This document shows, in pieces, positions 10,101 through 24,200 of a stretch of DNA of 64,000 bases. Location of the stretch: NCBI RefSeq assembly GCF_932526225.1, contig NC_064035.1, forward strand, positions 653,501-717,500. Direction: 5' to 3'. Each line of letters begins with the position of its first letter. Positions within the stretch are counted from its first letter, which is position 1. The position numbers were made by a program, and so were the translations under genes. The stretch comes from Nematostella vectensis (taxonomy: Eukaryota; Cnidaria; Anthozoa; Actiniaria; Edwardsiidae). Under the pieces are notes generated by a model that saw only the letters and a program-made list of their open reading frames with translations, was not told where the DNA came from and ran no database searches.

Positions 10101-12563
10101 TAGATTCTAACATAGAGCATAGCGCTCGATAGATTGATATACCTTTTTTTTCCGAGTATACTGTTTTATTTTTCCTAATGTTACTTTTTGGAATTTACAT
10201 TCGCAAAAAAAAATTATCGATTATAACCTTTTGGAGGTTACACTCGTAAAACAAATTCCCGAATGTAACCCTGAAGCTTTTCCCGAATGTAACCTCCAGT
10301 CCGATGGTGACTTTGCTTAGGATAGTTTACGATACCAATAGTATTAAAAGTAATTTTCATTACAATTCCCTTCAGCAATGCCACGTTAGTCTTTCGTTGC
10401 GGGCACTTGACTACTAACGCAGCGACCCGGGTTCGATTCCCGCTGATAGCCTATTTTTTTTTTTTTTTTTTTTTTAATATCGATACTAAATTATACTGTT
10501 CTTGATGTGTCATGACATAAAAAAAAGGTATAGGGACATTTTTATGTACTCTCAGCATCTTTGATGTGCTCAAGCTTTGTTCAGGATCCTGTACATATTT
10601 TATGCACACAAGAACTAACTAGATTCCTTGGATAACTTGATTAAGTAGATTCTAACATAGAGCATGGCGCTCGATAGATTGATATACCTTTTTTTCCGAG
10701 TATACTGTTTTATTTTTCCTAATGTTACTTTTTGGAATTTACATTCGGAAAAAATATTATCGATTGTAACCTTTTGGAGGTTACACTCGTAAAACAAATT
10801 CCCGAATGTAACCCTGAAGCTTTTCCCGAATGTAACCTCCAGTCCGATGGTGACTTTGCTTGGGATAGTTTACGATACCAATAGTATTAAAAGTAATTTT
10901 CATTACAATTCCCTTCAGCAATGCCACGTTAGTCTTTCGTTGCGGGCACTTGACTACTAACGCAGCGACCCGGGTTCGATTCCCGCTGATAGCCTATTTT
11001 TTTTTCTTTATTTTTTTTTTAAATATCGATACTTAATTATACTGTTCTTGGTGTGTCATGACATAAAAAGAAGGTATAGGGACATTTTTATGTACTCTCA
11101 GCATCTTTAATGTGCTCATGCTTTGTTCAGGATCCTGTACATATTTTATGCACACAAGAACTAACTAGATTCCTTGGATAACTTGATTAAGTAGATTCTA
11201 ACATAGAGCATAGCGCTCGATAGATTGATATACCTTTTTTTCCGAGTATACTGTTTTATCTTTCCTAATGTTACTTTTTGGAATTTACATTCGGAAAAAA
11301 AATTATCGATTGTAACCTTTTGGAGGTTACACTCGTAAAACAAATTCCCGAAGGTAACCCTGAAGCTTTTCCCGAATGTAACCTCCAGTCCGATGGTGAC
11401 TTTGCTTGGGATAGTTTACGATACCAATAGTATTAAAAGTAATTTTCATTACAATTCCCTTCAGCAATGCCACGTTAGTCTTTCGTTGCGGGCACTTGAC
11501 TACTAAAGCAGCGACCCGGGTTCGATTCCCGCTGATAGCCTATTTTTTTTCTTTATTTTTTTTTTAAATATCGATACTTAATTATACTGTTCTTGGTGTG
11601 TCATGACATAAAAAGAAGGTATAGGGACATTTTTATGTACTCTCAGCATCTTTGATGTGCTCATGCATTGTTCAGGATCCTGTACATATTTTATGCACAC
11701 AAGAACTAACTAGATTCCTTGGATAACTTGATTAAGTAGATTCTAACATAGAGCATAGCGCTCGATAGATTGATATACCTTTTTTTCCGAGTATACTGTT
11801 TTATTTTTCCTAATGTTACTTTTTGGAATTTACATTCGGAAAAAAAATTATCGATTATAACCTTTTGGAGGTTACACTCGTAAAACAAATTCCCGAATGT
11901 AACCCTGAAGCTTTTCCCGAATGTAACCTCCAGTCCGATGGTGACTTTGCTTGGGATAGTTTACGATACCAATAGTATTAAAAGTAATTTTCATTACAAT
12001 TACCTTCAGCAATGCCACGTTAGTCTTTCGTTGCGGGCACTTGACTACTAACGCAGCGACCCGGGTTCGATTCCCGCTGATAGCCTATTTTTGTTTTCTT
12101 CATTTTTTTTTTTTTAAATATCGATACTTAATTATACTGTTCTTGGTGTGTCATGACATAAAAAGAAGGTATAGGGACATTTTTATGTACTCTCAGCATC
12201 TTTGATGTGCTCATGCTATGTTCAGGATCCTGTACATATTTTATGCACACAAGAACTAACTAGATTCCTTGGATAACTTGATTAAGTAGATTCTAACATA
12301 GAGCATAGCGCTCGATAGATTGATATACCTTTTTTTCCGAGTATACTGTTTTATTTTTCCTAATGTTACTTTTTGGAATTTACATTCGGAAAAAAAATTA
12401 TCGATTGTAACCTTTTGGAGGTTACACTCGTAAAACAAATTCCCGAATGTAACCCTGAAGCTTTTCCCGAATGTAACCTCCAGTCCGATGGTGACTTTGC
12501 TTGGGATAGTTTACGATACCAATAGTATTAAAAGTAATTTTCATTACAATCCCCTTCAGCAAT
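7110..12563 (+). repeat. Array block 3: tRNA-like starts 7110, 7656, 8201, 8738, 9286, 9831, 10380, 10923, 11469, 12014
   Basis: This block matches about 42243-46905 at offsets of 34,893-34,895 bp up to the unit at 9831 and 34,342-34,343 bp after it, so the distant copy lacks one 551-bp monomer. Shared private markers include GTGAAGGGCTC (9470 and 44362), CATCTTTAATGTG (about 11103 and 45445), CTACTAAAGCAG (about 11501 and 45844) and ATACTAAATTATAC with CTTGATGTG (about 10485 and 44825). Confidence 0.8.
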
Positions 12564-13109
12564 GCCACGTTAGTCTTTCGTTGCGGGCACTTGACTACTA
12601 ACGCAGCCACCCGGGTTCGATTCCCGCTGATAGCCTTTTTTTTTTCTTTATTTTTTTTTTTAAATATCGATACTTAATTATACTGTTCTTGGTGTGTCAT
12701 GACATAAAAAAAAGGTATAGGGACATTTTTATGTACTCTCAGCATCTTTGATGTGCTAATGCTTTGTTCAGGATCCTGTACATATTTTATGCACACAAGA
12801 ACTAACTAGATTCCTTGGATAACTTGATTAAGTAGATTCTAACATAGAGCATAGCGCTCGATAGATTGATATACCTTTTTTTCCGAGTATACTGTTTTAT
12901 TTTTCCTAATGTTACTTTTTGGAATTTACATTCGGAAAAAAAATTATCGATTATAACCTTTTGGAGAATAGACTCGTAAAACAAATTCCCGAATGTAACC
13001 CTGAAGCTTTTCCCGAATGTAACCTCCAGTCCGATGGTGACTTTGCTTGGGATAGTTTACGATACCAATAGTATTAAAAGTAATTTTCATTACAATTCCC
13101 TTCAGCAAT

Positions 13110-13181
13110 GCCACGTTAGTCTTTCGTTGCGGGCACTTGACTACTAACGCAGCGACCCGGGTTCGATTCACAATGATAGCC
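13110..13181 (+). pseudogene. tRNA-like copy with broken T-stem (ATTCACAATGATAG)
   Basis: The B-box core is present but the T-stem 3' strand CCCGC is replaced by CACAA, a clustered change of several adjacent bases, leaving the T-arm unable to pair. The T-tract that follows is pure T. Surrounding sequence is otherwise close to neighbours, so this is a local lesion. Confidence 0.8.
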
Positions 13182-16100
13182 TATTTTTTTTTTTTTTTTT
13201 TTAAATATCGATACTTAATTATACTGTTCTTGGTGTGTCATGACATAAAAAAAAGGTATAGGGACATTTTTATGTACTCTCAGCATCTTTGATGTGCTCA
13301 TGCTTTGTTCAGGATCCTGTACATATTTTATGCACACAAGAACTAACTAGATTCCTTGGATAACTTGATTAAGTAGATTCTAACATAGAGCATAGCGCTC
13401 GATAGATTGATATACCTTTTTTTCCGAGTATACTGTTTTATTTTTCCTAATGTTACTTTTAGGAATTTACATTCGGAAAAAAAATTATCGATTATAACCT
13501 TTTGGAGGTTACACTCGTAAAACAAATTCCCGAATGTAACCCTGAAGCTTTTCCCGAATGTAACCTCCAGTCCGATGGTGACTTTGCTTAGGATAGTTTA
13601 AGATACCAATAGTATTAAAAGTAATTTTCATCACAATTCCCTTCAGCAATGCTACGTTAGTCTTTCGTTGCGGGCACTTGACTACTAACGCAGCGACCCG
13701 GGTTCGATTCCCGCTGATAGCCTATTTTTGTTTTCTTCATTTTTTTTTTTTTAAATATCGATACTTAATTATACTGTTCTTGGTGTGTCATGACATAAAA
13801 ATAAGGTATAGGGACATTTTTAAGTACTCTCAGCATCTTTGATGTGCTCATGCTTTGTTCAGGATCCTGTACATATTCTATGCACACAAGAACTAACTAG
13901 ATTCCTTGGATAACTTGATTAAGTAGATTCTAACATAGAGCATAGCGCTCGATAGATTGATATACCTTTTTTTCCGAGTATACTGTTTTATTTTTCCTAA
14001 TGTTACTTTTTGGAATTCACATTCGGAAAAAAAAATTATCGATTGTAACCTTTTGGAGGTTACACTCGTAAAACAAATTCCCGAATGTAACCCTGAAGCT
14101 TTTCCCGAATGTAACCTCCAGTGCGATGGTGACTTTGCTTGGGATAGTTTACGATACCAATAGTATTAAAAGTGATTTTCATTACAATTCTCTTCAGCAA
14201 TGCCACGTTAGTCTTTCGTTGCGTGCACTTAACTACTAACGCAGCGACCCGGGTTCGATTCCCGCTGATAGCCTATTTTTTTTTTTTTTTTTTTAAATAT
14301 CGATACTTAATTATACTGTTCTTGGTGTGTCATGACATAAAAAGAAGGTATAGGGACATTTTTATGTACTCTCAGCATCTTTGATGTGCTCATGCTTTGT
14401 TCAGGATCCTGTACATATTTTATGCACACAAGAACTAACTAGATTCCTTGGATAACTTGATTAAGTAGATTCTAACATAGAGCATAGCGCTCGATAGATT
14501 GATATACCTTTTTTTCCGAGTATACTGTTTTATTTTTCCTAATGTTACTTTTTGGAATTTACATTCGGAAAAAAAATTATCGATTGTAACCTTTTGGAGG
14601 TTACACTCGTAAAACAAATTCCCGAATGTAACCCTGAAGCTTTTCCCGAATGTATCCTCCAGTCCGATGGTGACTTTGCTTGGGATAGTTTACGATACCA
14701 ATAGTATTAAAAGTAATTTTCATTACAATTCCATTCAGCAATGCCACGTTAGTCTTTCGTTGCGGGCACTTGACTACTAACGCAGCCACCCGGGTTCGAT
14801 TCCCTCTGATAGCCTTTTTTTTTCTTTATTTTTTTTTTTAAATATCGATACTTAATTATACTGTTCTTGGTGTGTCATGACATAAAAAGAAGGTATAGGG
14901 ACATTTTTATGTACTCTCAGCATCTTTGATGTGCTCATGCTTTGTTCAGGATCCTGTACATATTTTATGCACACAAGAACTAACTAGATTCCTTGGATAA
15001 CTTGATTAAGTAGATTCTAACATAGAGCATAGCGCTCGATAGATTGATATACCTTTTTTTCCGAGTATACTGTTTTATTTTTCCTAATGTTACTTTTTGG
15101 AATTTACATTCGGAAAAACAAATTATCGATTATAACCTTTTGGAGGTTACACTCGTAAAACAAATTCCCGAATGTAACCCTGAAGCTTTTCCCGAATGTA
15201 ACCTCCAGTGCGATGGTGACTTTGCTTGGGATAGTTTACGATACCAATAGTATTAAAAGTAATTTTCATTACAATTCCATTCAGCAATGCCACGTTAGTC
15301 TTTCGTTGCGGGCACTTGACTACTAACGCAGCGACCCGGGTTCGATTCCCGCTGATAGCCTATTTTTTTTCTTTATTTTTTTTTTTTAAATATCGATACT
15401 TAATTATACTGTTCTTGGTGTGTCATGACATAAAAAAAAGGTATAGGGACATTTTAATGTACTCTCAGCATCTTTGATGTGCTCATGCTTTGTTCAGGAT
15501 CCTGTACATATTTTATGCACACAAGAACTAACTAGATTCCTTGGATAACTTGATTAAGTAGATTCTAACATAGAGCATAGCGCTCGATAGATTGATATAC
15601 CTTTTTTTCCGAGTATACTGTTTTATTTTTCCTAATGTTACTTTTAGGAATTTACATTCGGAAAAAAAATTATCGATTATAACCTTTTGGAGGTTACACT
15701 CGTAAAACAAATTCCCGAATGTAACCCTGAAGCTTTTCCCGAATGTAACCTCCAGTCCGATGGTGACTTTGCTTAGGATAGTTTACGATACCAATAGTAT
15801 TAAGAGTAATTTTCATTACAATTCCCTTCAGCAATGCTACGTTAGTCTTTCGTTGCGGGCACTTGACTACTAACGCAGCGACCCGGGTTCGATTCCCGCT
15901 GATAGCCTATTTTTGTTTTCTTCATTTTTTTTTTTAAATATCGATACTTAATTATACTGTTCTTGGTGTGTCATGACATAAAAATAAGGTATAGGGACAT
16001 TTTTATGTACTCTCAGCATCTTTGATGTGCTCATGCTTTGTTCAGGATCCTGTACATATTCTATGCACACAAGAACTAACTAGATTCCTTGGATAACTTG

Positions 16101-17475
16101 ATTAAGTAGATTCTAACATAGAGCATAGCGCTCGATAGATTGATATACCTTTTTTTCCGAGTATACTGTTTTATTTTTCCTAATGTTACTTTTTGGAATT
16201 TACATTCGGAAAAAAAAATTATCGATTGTAACCTTTTGGAGGTTACACTCGTAAAACAAATTCCCGAATGTAACCCTGAAGCTTTTCCCGAATGTAACCT
16301 CCAGTGCGATGGTGACTTTGCTTGGGATAGTTTACGATACCAATAGTATTAAAAGTAATTTTCATTACAATTCCCTTCAGCAATGCCACGTTAGTCTTTC
16401 GTTGCGGGCACTTGACTACTAACGCAGCGACCCGGGTTCGATTCCCGCTGATAGCCTATTTTTTTTTTTCTTTATTTTTTTTTTAAATATCGATACTTAA
16501 TTATACTGTTCTTGGTGTGTCATGACATAAAAAAAAGGTATATTGACATTTTTATGTACTCTCAGCATCTTTGATGTGCTCATGCTTTGTTCAGGATCCT
16601 GTACATATTTTATGCACACAAGAACTAACTAGATTCCTTGGATAACTTGATTAAGTAGATTCTAACATAGAGCATAGCGCTCGATAGATTGATATACCTT
16701 TTTTTCCGAGTATACTGTTTTATTTTTCCTAATGTTACTTTTTGGAATTTACATTCGGAAAGAAAATTATCGATTATAACCTTTTGAAGGTTACACTCGT
16801 AAAACAAATTCCCGAATGTAACCCTGAAGCTTTTCCCGAATGTAACCTCCAGTCCGATGGTGACTTTGCTTAGGATAGCTTACGATACCAATAGTATTAA
16901 AAGTGATTTTCATTACAATTCTCTTCAGCAATGCCACGTTAGTCTTTCGTTGCGTGCACTTAACTACTAACGCAGCGACCCGGGTTCGATTCCCGCTGAT
17001 AGCCTATTTTTTTATTTTTATTTTTTTAAATATCGGTACTTAATTATACTGTTCTTGGTGTGTCATGACATAAAAAAAAGGTATAGGGACATTTTTATGT
17101 ACTCTCAGCATCTTTGATGTGCTCATGCTTTGTTCAGGATCCTGTACATATTTTATGCACACAAGAACTAACTAGATTCCTTGGATAACTTGATTAAGTA
17201 GATTCTAACATAGAGCATAGCGCTCGATAGATTGATATACCTTTTTTTCCGAGTATACTGTTTTATTTTTCCTAATGTTACTTTTTGGAATTTACATTCG
17301 GAAAAAAAATTATCGATTATAACCTTTTGGAGGTTACACTCGTAAAACAAATTCCCGAATGTAACCCTGAAGCTTTTCACGAATGTAACCTCCAGTCCGA
17401 TGGTGACTTTGCTTGGGATAGTTTACGATACCAATAGTATTAAAAGTAATTTTCATTACAATTCCCTTCAGCAAT

Positions 17476-17999
17476 GCCACGTTAGTCTTTCGTTGCGGGC
17501 ACTTGACTACTAACGCAGCTACCCGGGTTCGATTCCCGCTGATAGCCTATTTTTTTTTTTCTTTTTTTTTTTTTAAATATCGATACTTAATTATACTGTT
17601 CTTGGTGTGTCATGACATAAAAAGAAGGTATAGGGACATTTTTATGTACTCTCAGCATCTTTGATGTGCTCATGCTTTGTTCAGGATCCTGTACATATTT
17701 TATGCACACAAGAACTAACTAGATTCCTTGGATAACTTGATTAAGTAGATTCTAACATAGAGCATAGCGCTCGATAGATTGATATACCTTTTTTTCCGAG
17801 TATACTGTTTTATTTTTCCTAATGTTACTTTTTGGAATTTACATTCGGAAAAAAAAATTATCGATTGTAACCTTTTGGAGGTTACACTCGTAAAACAAAT
17901 TCCCGAATGTAACCTCCAGTGCGATGGTGACTTTGCTTGGGATAGTTTACGATACCAATAGTATTAAAAGTAATTTTCATTACAATTCCCTTCAGCAAT
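17476..17999 (+). repeat. 524-bp monomer with 24-bp deletion between direct repeats
   Basis: The module reads TTCCCGAATGTAACCTCCAG around 17901-17920, with only one CCCGAATGTAACC where other monomers have two. The lost segment is one 13-bp repeat plus the 11-bp spacer containing the HindIII site. This is the only monomer in the window where I saw the deletion. Confidence 0.9.
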
Positions 18000-18545
18000 G
18001 CCACGTTAGTCTTTCGTTGCGGGCACTTGACTACTAACGCAGCGACCCGGGTTCGATTCCCGCTGATAGCCTTTTTTTTTTTCTTTATTTTTTTTTTAAA
18101 TATCGATACTTAATTATACTGTTCTTGGTGTGTCATGACATAAAAAAAAGGTATAGGGACATTTTTATGTACTCTCAGCATCTTTGATGTGCTCATGCTT
18201 TGTTCAGGATCCTGTACATATTTTATGCACACAAGAACTAACTAGATTCCTTGGATAACTTGATTAAGTAGATTCTAACATAGAGCATAGCGCTCGATAG
18301 ATTGATATACCTTTTTTTCCGAGTATACTGTTTTATTTTTCCTAATGTTACTTTTTGGAATTTACATTCGGAAAAAAAATTATCGATTATAACCTTTTGG
18401 AGGTTACACTCGTAAAACAAATTCCCGAATGTAACCCTGAAGCTTTTCCCGAATGTAACCTCCAGTCCGATGGTGACTTTGCTTGGGATAGTTTACGATA
18501 CCAATAGTATTAAAAGTAATTTTCATTACAATTCCCTTCAGCAAT

Positions 18546-21277
18546 GCCACGTTAGTCTTTCGTTGCGGGCACTTGACTACTAACGCAGCTACCCGGGTTC
18601 GATTCCCGCTGATAGCCTATTTTTTTTTCTTTATTTTTTTTTCAAATATCGATACTTAATTATACTCTTCTTGGTGTGTCATGACATAAAAAGAAGGTAT
18701 AGGGACATTTTTATGTACTCTCAGCATCTGTGATGTGCTCATGCTATGTTCAGGATCCTGTACATATTTTATGCACACAAGAACTAACTAGATTCCTTGG
18801 ATAACTTGATTAAGTAGATTCTAACATAGAGCATAGCGCTCGATAGATTGATATACCTTTTTTTCCGAGTATACTGTTTTATTTTTCCTAATGTTACTTT
18901 TTGGAATTTACATTCGGAAAAAAAATTATCGATTGTAACCTTTTGGAGGTTACACTCGTAAAACAAATTCCCGAATGTAACCCTGAAGCTTTTCCCGAAT
19001 GTAACCTCCAGTCCGATGGTGACTTTGCTTGGGATAGTTTACGATACCAATAGTATTAAAAGTAATTTTCATTACAATTCCCTTCAGCAATGCCACGTTA
19101 GTCTTTCGTTGCGGGCACTTGACTACTAACGCAGCCACCCGGGTTCGATTCCCGCTGATAGCCTTTTTTTTTCTTTTTTTTTTTTTTTTAAAAAATATCG
19201 ATACTTAATTATACTGTTCTTGGTGTGTCATGACATAAAAAGAAGGTATAGGGAAATTTTTATGTACTCTCAGCATCTGTGATGTGCTCATGCTATGTTC
19301 AGGATCCTGTACATATTTTATGCACACAAGAACTAACTAGATTCCTTGGATAACTTGATTAAGTAGATTCTAACATAGAGCATAGCGCCCGATAGATTGA
19401 TATACCTTTTTTTCCGAGTATTCTGTTTTATTTTTCCTAATGTTACTTTTTTGAATTTACATCCGGAAAAAAAAATATCGATTGTAACCTTTTGCAGGTT
19501 ACACTCGTAAAACAAATTCCCGAATGTAACCCTGAAGCTTTTCCCGAATGTAACCTCCAGTCCGATGGTGACTTTGCTTGGGATAGTTTACGATACCAAT
19601 AGTATTTAAAGTAATTTTCATTACAATTCCTTTCAGCAATGCCACGTTAGTCTTTCGTTGCGGGCACTTGACTACTAACGCAGCGACCCGGGTTCGATTC
19701 CCGCTGATAGCCTATTTTTGTTTTCTTCATTTTTTTTTTAAATATCGATACTTAATTATACTGTTCTTGGTGTGTCATGACATAAAAAGAAGGTATAGGG
19801 ACATTTTTATGTACTCTCAGGATCTTTGATGTGCTCATGCTATGTTCAGGATCCTGTACATATTTTATGCACACAAGAACTAACTAGATTCCTTGGATAA
19901 CTTGATTAAGTAGATTTTAACATAGAGCATAGCGCTCGATAGATTGATATACCTTTTTTTCCGAGTATACTGTTTTATTTTTCCTAATGTTACTTTTTGG
20001 AATTTACATTCGGAAAAAAAATTATCGATTGTAACCTTTTGGAGGTTACACTCGTAAAACAAATTCCCGAATGTAACCCTGAAGCTTTTCCCGAATGTAA
20101 CCTCCAGTCCGATGGTGACTTTGCTTGGGATAGTTTACGATACCAATAGTATTAAAAGTAATTTCCATTACAATTCCCTTCAGCAATGCCACGTTAATCT
20201 TTCGTTGCGGGCACTTGACTACTAACGCAGCGACCCGGGTTCGATTCCCGCTGATAGCCTATTTTTTTTTCTTTTTCTTTTTTTTAATATCGATACTTAA
20301 TTATACTGTTCTTGGTGTGTCATGACATAAAAAGAAGGTATAGGGACATTTTTATGTACTCTCAGCATCTTTGATGTGCTCATGCTTTGTTCAGGATCCT
20401 GTACATATTTTATGCACACAAGAACTAACTAGATTCCTTGGATAACTTGATTAAGTAGATTCTAACATAGAGCATAGCGCTCGATAGATTGATATACCTT
20501 TTTTTCCGAGTATACTGTTTTATTTTTCCTAATGTTACTTTTTGGAATTTACATTCGGAAAAAAAATTATCGATTGTAACCTTTTGGAGGTTACACTCGT
20601 AAAACAAATTCCCGAATGTAACCCTGAAGCTTTTCCCGAATGTAACCTCCAGTCCGATGGTGACTTTGCTTGGGATAGTTTACGATACCAATAGTATTAA
20701 AAGTAATTTTCATTACAATTCCCTTCAGCAATGCCACGTTAGTCTTTCGTTGCGGGCACTTGACTACTAACGCAGCGACCCGGGTTCGATTCCCGCTGAT
20801 AGCCTATTTGTTTTTCTTTATTTTTTTTTAAATATCGATACTTAATTATACTGTTCTTGGTGTGTCATGACATAAAAAGAAGGTATAGGGACATTTTTAT
20901 GTACTCTCAGCATCTTTGATGTGCTCATGCTATGTTCAGGATCCTGTACATATTTTATGCACACAAGAACTAACTAGATTCCTTGGATAACTTGATTAAG
21001 TAGATTCTAACATAGAGCATAGCGCTCGATAGATTGATATACCTTTTTTTCCGAGTATACTGTTTTATTTTTCCTAATGTTACTTTTTGGAATTTACATT
21101 CGGAAAAAAAATTATCGATTGTAACCTTTTGGAGGTTACACTCGTAAAACAAATTCCCGAATGTAACCCTGAAGCTTTTCCCGAATGTAACCTCCAGTCC
21201 GATGGTGACTTTGCTTGGGATAGTTTACGATACCAATAGTATTAAAAGTAATTTTCATTACAATTCCCTTCAGCAAT
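18546..21277 (+). repeat. Array block 5: tRNA-like starts 18546, 19092, 19641, 20188, 20733
   Basis: These are ordinary monomers linking the 12.5-18.5 kb subdomain to the first copy of the seven-monomer haplotype. The unit at 19092 has a long T-tract with a C interruption and AAAAAATATCG, plus AGCGCCCG in place of AGCGCTCG near 19385. The unit at 20733 has the TTTGTTTTTCTTTA tract, also seen at 25642, 26725, 48004, 49095 and 54436. Confidence 0.75.
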
Positions 21278-24200
21278 GCTACGTTAGTCTTTCGTTGCGG
21301 GCACTTGACTACTAACGCAGCGACCCGGGTTCGATTCCCGCTTATAGCCTTTTTTTTTCTTTTCTTTTTTTTTTTTTTTAAATATCGATACTTAATTATA
21401 CTGTTCTTGGTGTGTCATGACATAAAAAGAAGGTATAGGGACATTTTTATGTACTCTCAGCATCTGTGATGTGCTCATGCTATGTTCAGGATCCTGTACA
21501 TATTTTATGCACACAAGAACTAACTAGATTCCTTGGATAACTTGATTAAGTAGATTCTAACATAGAGCATAGCGCTCGATAGATTGATATACCTTTTTTT
21601 CCGAGTATACTGTTTTATTTTTCCTAATGTTACTTTTTTGAATTTACATCCGGAAAAAAAAATATCGATTGTAACCTTTTGCAGGTTACACTCGTAAAAC
21701 AAATTCCCGAATGTAACCCTGAAGCTTTTCCCGAATGTAACCTCCAGTCCGATGGTGACTTTGCTTGGGATAGTTTACGATACCAATAGTATTTAAAGTA
21801 ATTTTCATTACGATTCCCTTCAGCAATGCCACGTTAGTCTTTTGTTGCGGGCACTTGACTACTAACGCAGCGACCCGGGTTCAATTCCCGCTGATAGCCT
21901 ATTTTTGTTCTCTTCATTTTTTTTTAAAATATCGATACTTAATTATACTGTTCTTGGTGTGTCATGACATAAAAAGAAGGTATAGGGACATTTTTATGTA
22001 CTCTCAGCATCTTTGATGTGCTCATGCTATGTTCAGGATCCTGTACATATTTTATGCACACAAGAACTAACTAGATTCCTTGGATAACTTGATTAAGTAG
22101 ATTTTAACATAGAGCATAGCGCTCGATAGATTGATATACCTTTTTTTCCGAGTATACTGTTTTATTTTTCCTAATGTTACTTTTTGGAATTTACATTCGG
22201 AAAAAAAATTATCGATTGTAACCTTTTGGAGGTTACACTCGTAAAACAAATTCCCGAATGTAACCCTGAAGCTTTTCCCGAATGTAACCTCCAGTCCGAT
22301 GGTGACTTTGCTTGGGATAGTTTACGATACCAATAGTATTTAAAGTAATTTCCATTACAAATCCCTTCAGCAATGCCACGTTAATCTTTCGTTGCGGGCA
22401 CTTGACTACTAACGCAGCGACCCGGGTTCGATTCCCGCTGATAGCCTATTTTTTTTTCTTTTTCTTTTTTTTAATATCGATACTTAATTATACTGTTCTT
22501 GGTCTGTCATGACATAAAAAGAAGGTATAGGGACATTTTTATGTACTCTCAGCATCTGTGAAGTGCTCAAGCTATGTTCAGGATCCTGTACATATTTTAT
22601 GCACACAAGAACAAACTAGATTCCTTGGATAACTTGATTAAGTAGATTCTAACATAGAGCATAGCGCTCGATAGATTGATATACCTTTTTTTCCGAGTAT
22701 ACTGTTTTATTTTTCCTAATGTGACTTTTTGGAATTTACATCCGGAAAAAAAAATATCGATTGTAACCTTTTGCAGGTTACACTCGTAAAACAAATTCCC
22801 GAATGTAACCCTGAAGCTTTTCCCGAATGTAACCTCCAGTCCGATGGTGACTTTGCTTAGGATAGTTTACGATACCAATAGTATTAAAAGTAATTTTCAT
22901 TACAATTCCCTTCAGCAATGCTACGTTAGTCTTTCGTTGCGGGCACTTGACTACTAACGCAGCGACCCGGGTTCTATTCCCGTTGATAGTCTATTTTTGT
23001 TTTCTTCCTTTTTTTTTTAAATATCGATACTTAATTATACTGTTCTTGGTGTGTCATGACATAAAAAGAAGGTATAGGGACATTTTTATGTACTCTCAGC
23101 ATCTTTGATGTGCTCATGCTATGTTCAGGATCCTGTACATATTTTATGCACACAAGAACTAACTAGATTCCTTGGATAACTTGATTAAGTAGATTTTAAC
23201 ATAGAGCATAGCGCTCGATAGATTGATATACCTTTTTTTCCGAGTATACTGTTTTATTTTTCCTAATGTTACTTTTTGGAATTTTCATTCGGAAAAAAAA
23301 TTATCGATTGTAACCTTTTGGAGGTTACACTCGTAAAACAAATTCCCGAATGTAACCCTGAAGCTTTTCCCGAATGTAACCTCCAGTCCGATGGTGACTT
23401 TGCTTGGGATAGTTTACGATACCAATAGTATTAAAAGTAATTTCCATTACAATTCCCTTCAGCAATGCTACGTTAGTCTTTCGTTGCGGGCACTTGACTA
23501 CTAACGCAGCGACCCGGGTTCTATTCCCGTTGATAGCCTATTTTTGTTTTCTTCCTTTTTTTTTTAAATATCGATACTTAATTATACTGTTCTTGGTGTG
23601 TCATGACATAAAAAGAAGGTATAGGGACATTTTTATGTACTCTCAGCATCTTTGATGTGCTCATGCTATGTTCAGGATCCTGTACATATTTTATGCACAC
23701 AAGAACTAACTAGATTCCTTGGATAACTTGATTAAGTAGATTTTAACATAGAGCATAGCGCTCGATAGATTGATATACCTTTTTTTCCGAGTATACTGTT
23801 TTATTTTTCCTAATGTTACTTTTTGGAATTTACATTCGGAAAAAAAATTATCGATTGTAACCTTTTGGAGGTTACACTCGTAAAACAAATTCCCGAATGT
23901 AACCCTGAAGCTTTTCCCGAATGTAACCTCCAGTCCGATGGTGACTTTGCTTGGGATAGTTTACGATACCAATAGTATTAAAAGTAATTTCCATTACAAT
24001 TCCCTTCAGCAATGCCACGTTAATCTTTCGTTGCGGGCACTTGACTACTAACGCAGCGACCCGGGTTCGATTCCCGCTGATAGCCTATTTTTTTTTCTTT
24101 TTCTTTTTTTAAATATCGATACTTAATTATACTGTTCTTGGTGTGTCATGACATAAAAAGAAGGTATAGGGACATCTTTATGTACTCTCAGCATCTGTGA

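Larger units (their letters stand above)
12564..18545 (+). repeat. Array block 4: tRNA-like starts 12564, 13110, 13651, 14202, 14743, 15289, 15836, 16385, 16933, 17476, 18000
   Basis: This local subdomain is enriched for GATTATAACC (one hairpin mismatch), CTCCAGTGCGATGG and ATAAAAAAAAGG variants. Pairs at 2,185 bp (13651 with 15836) and about 2,731 bp (14202 with 16933, both with GTTGCGTGCACTTAACTAC) give conflicting alignments, so blocks are mosaic. The copy at 13110 has a disrupted T-stem. The unit at 12564 has GGAGAATAGACTC in place of GGAGGTTACACTC near 12963, breaking the hairpin arm. The unit at 17476 carries a 24-bp deletion. Confidence 0.75.
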
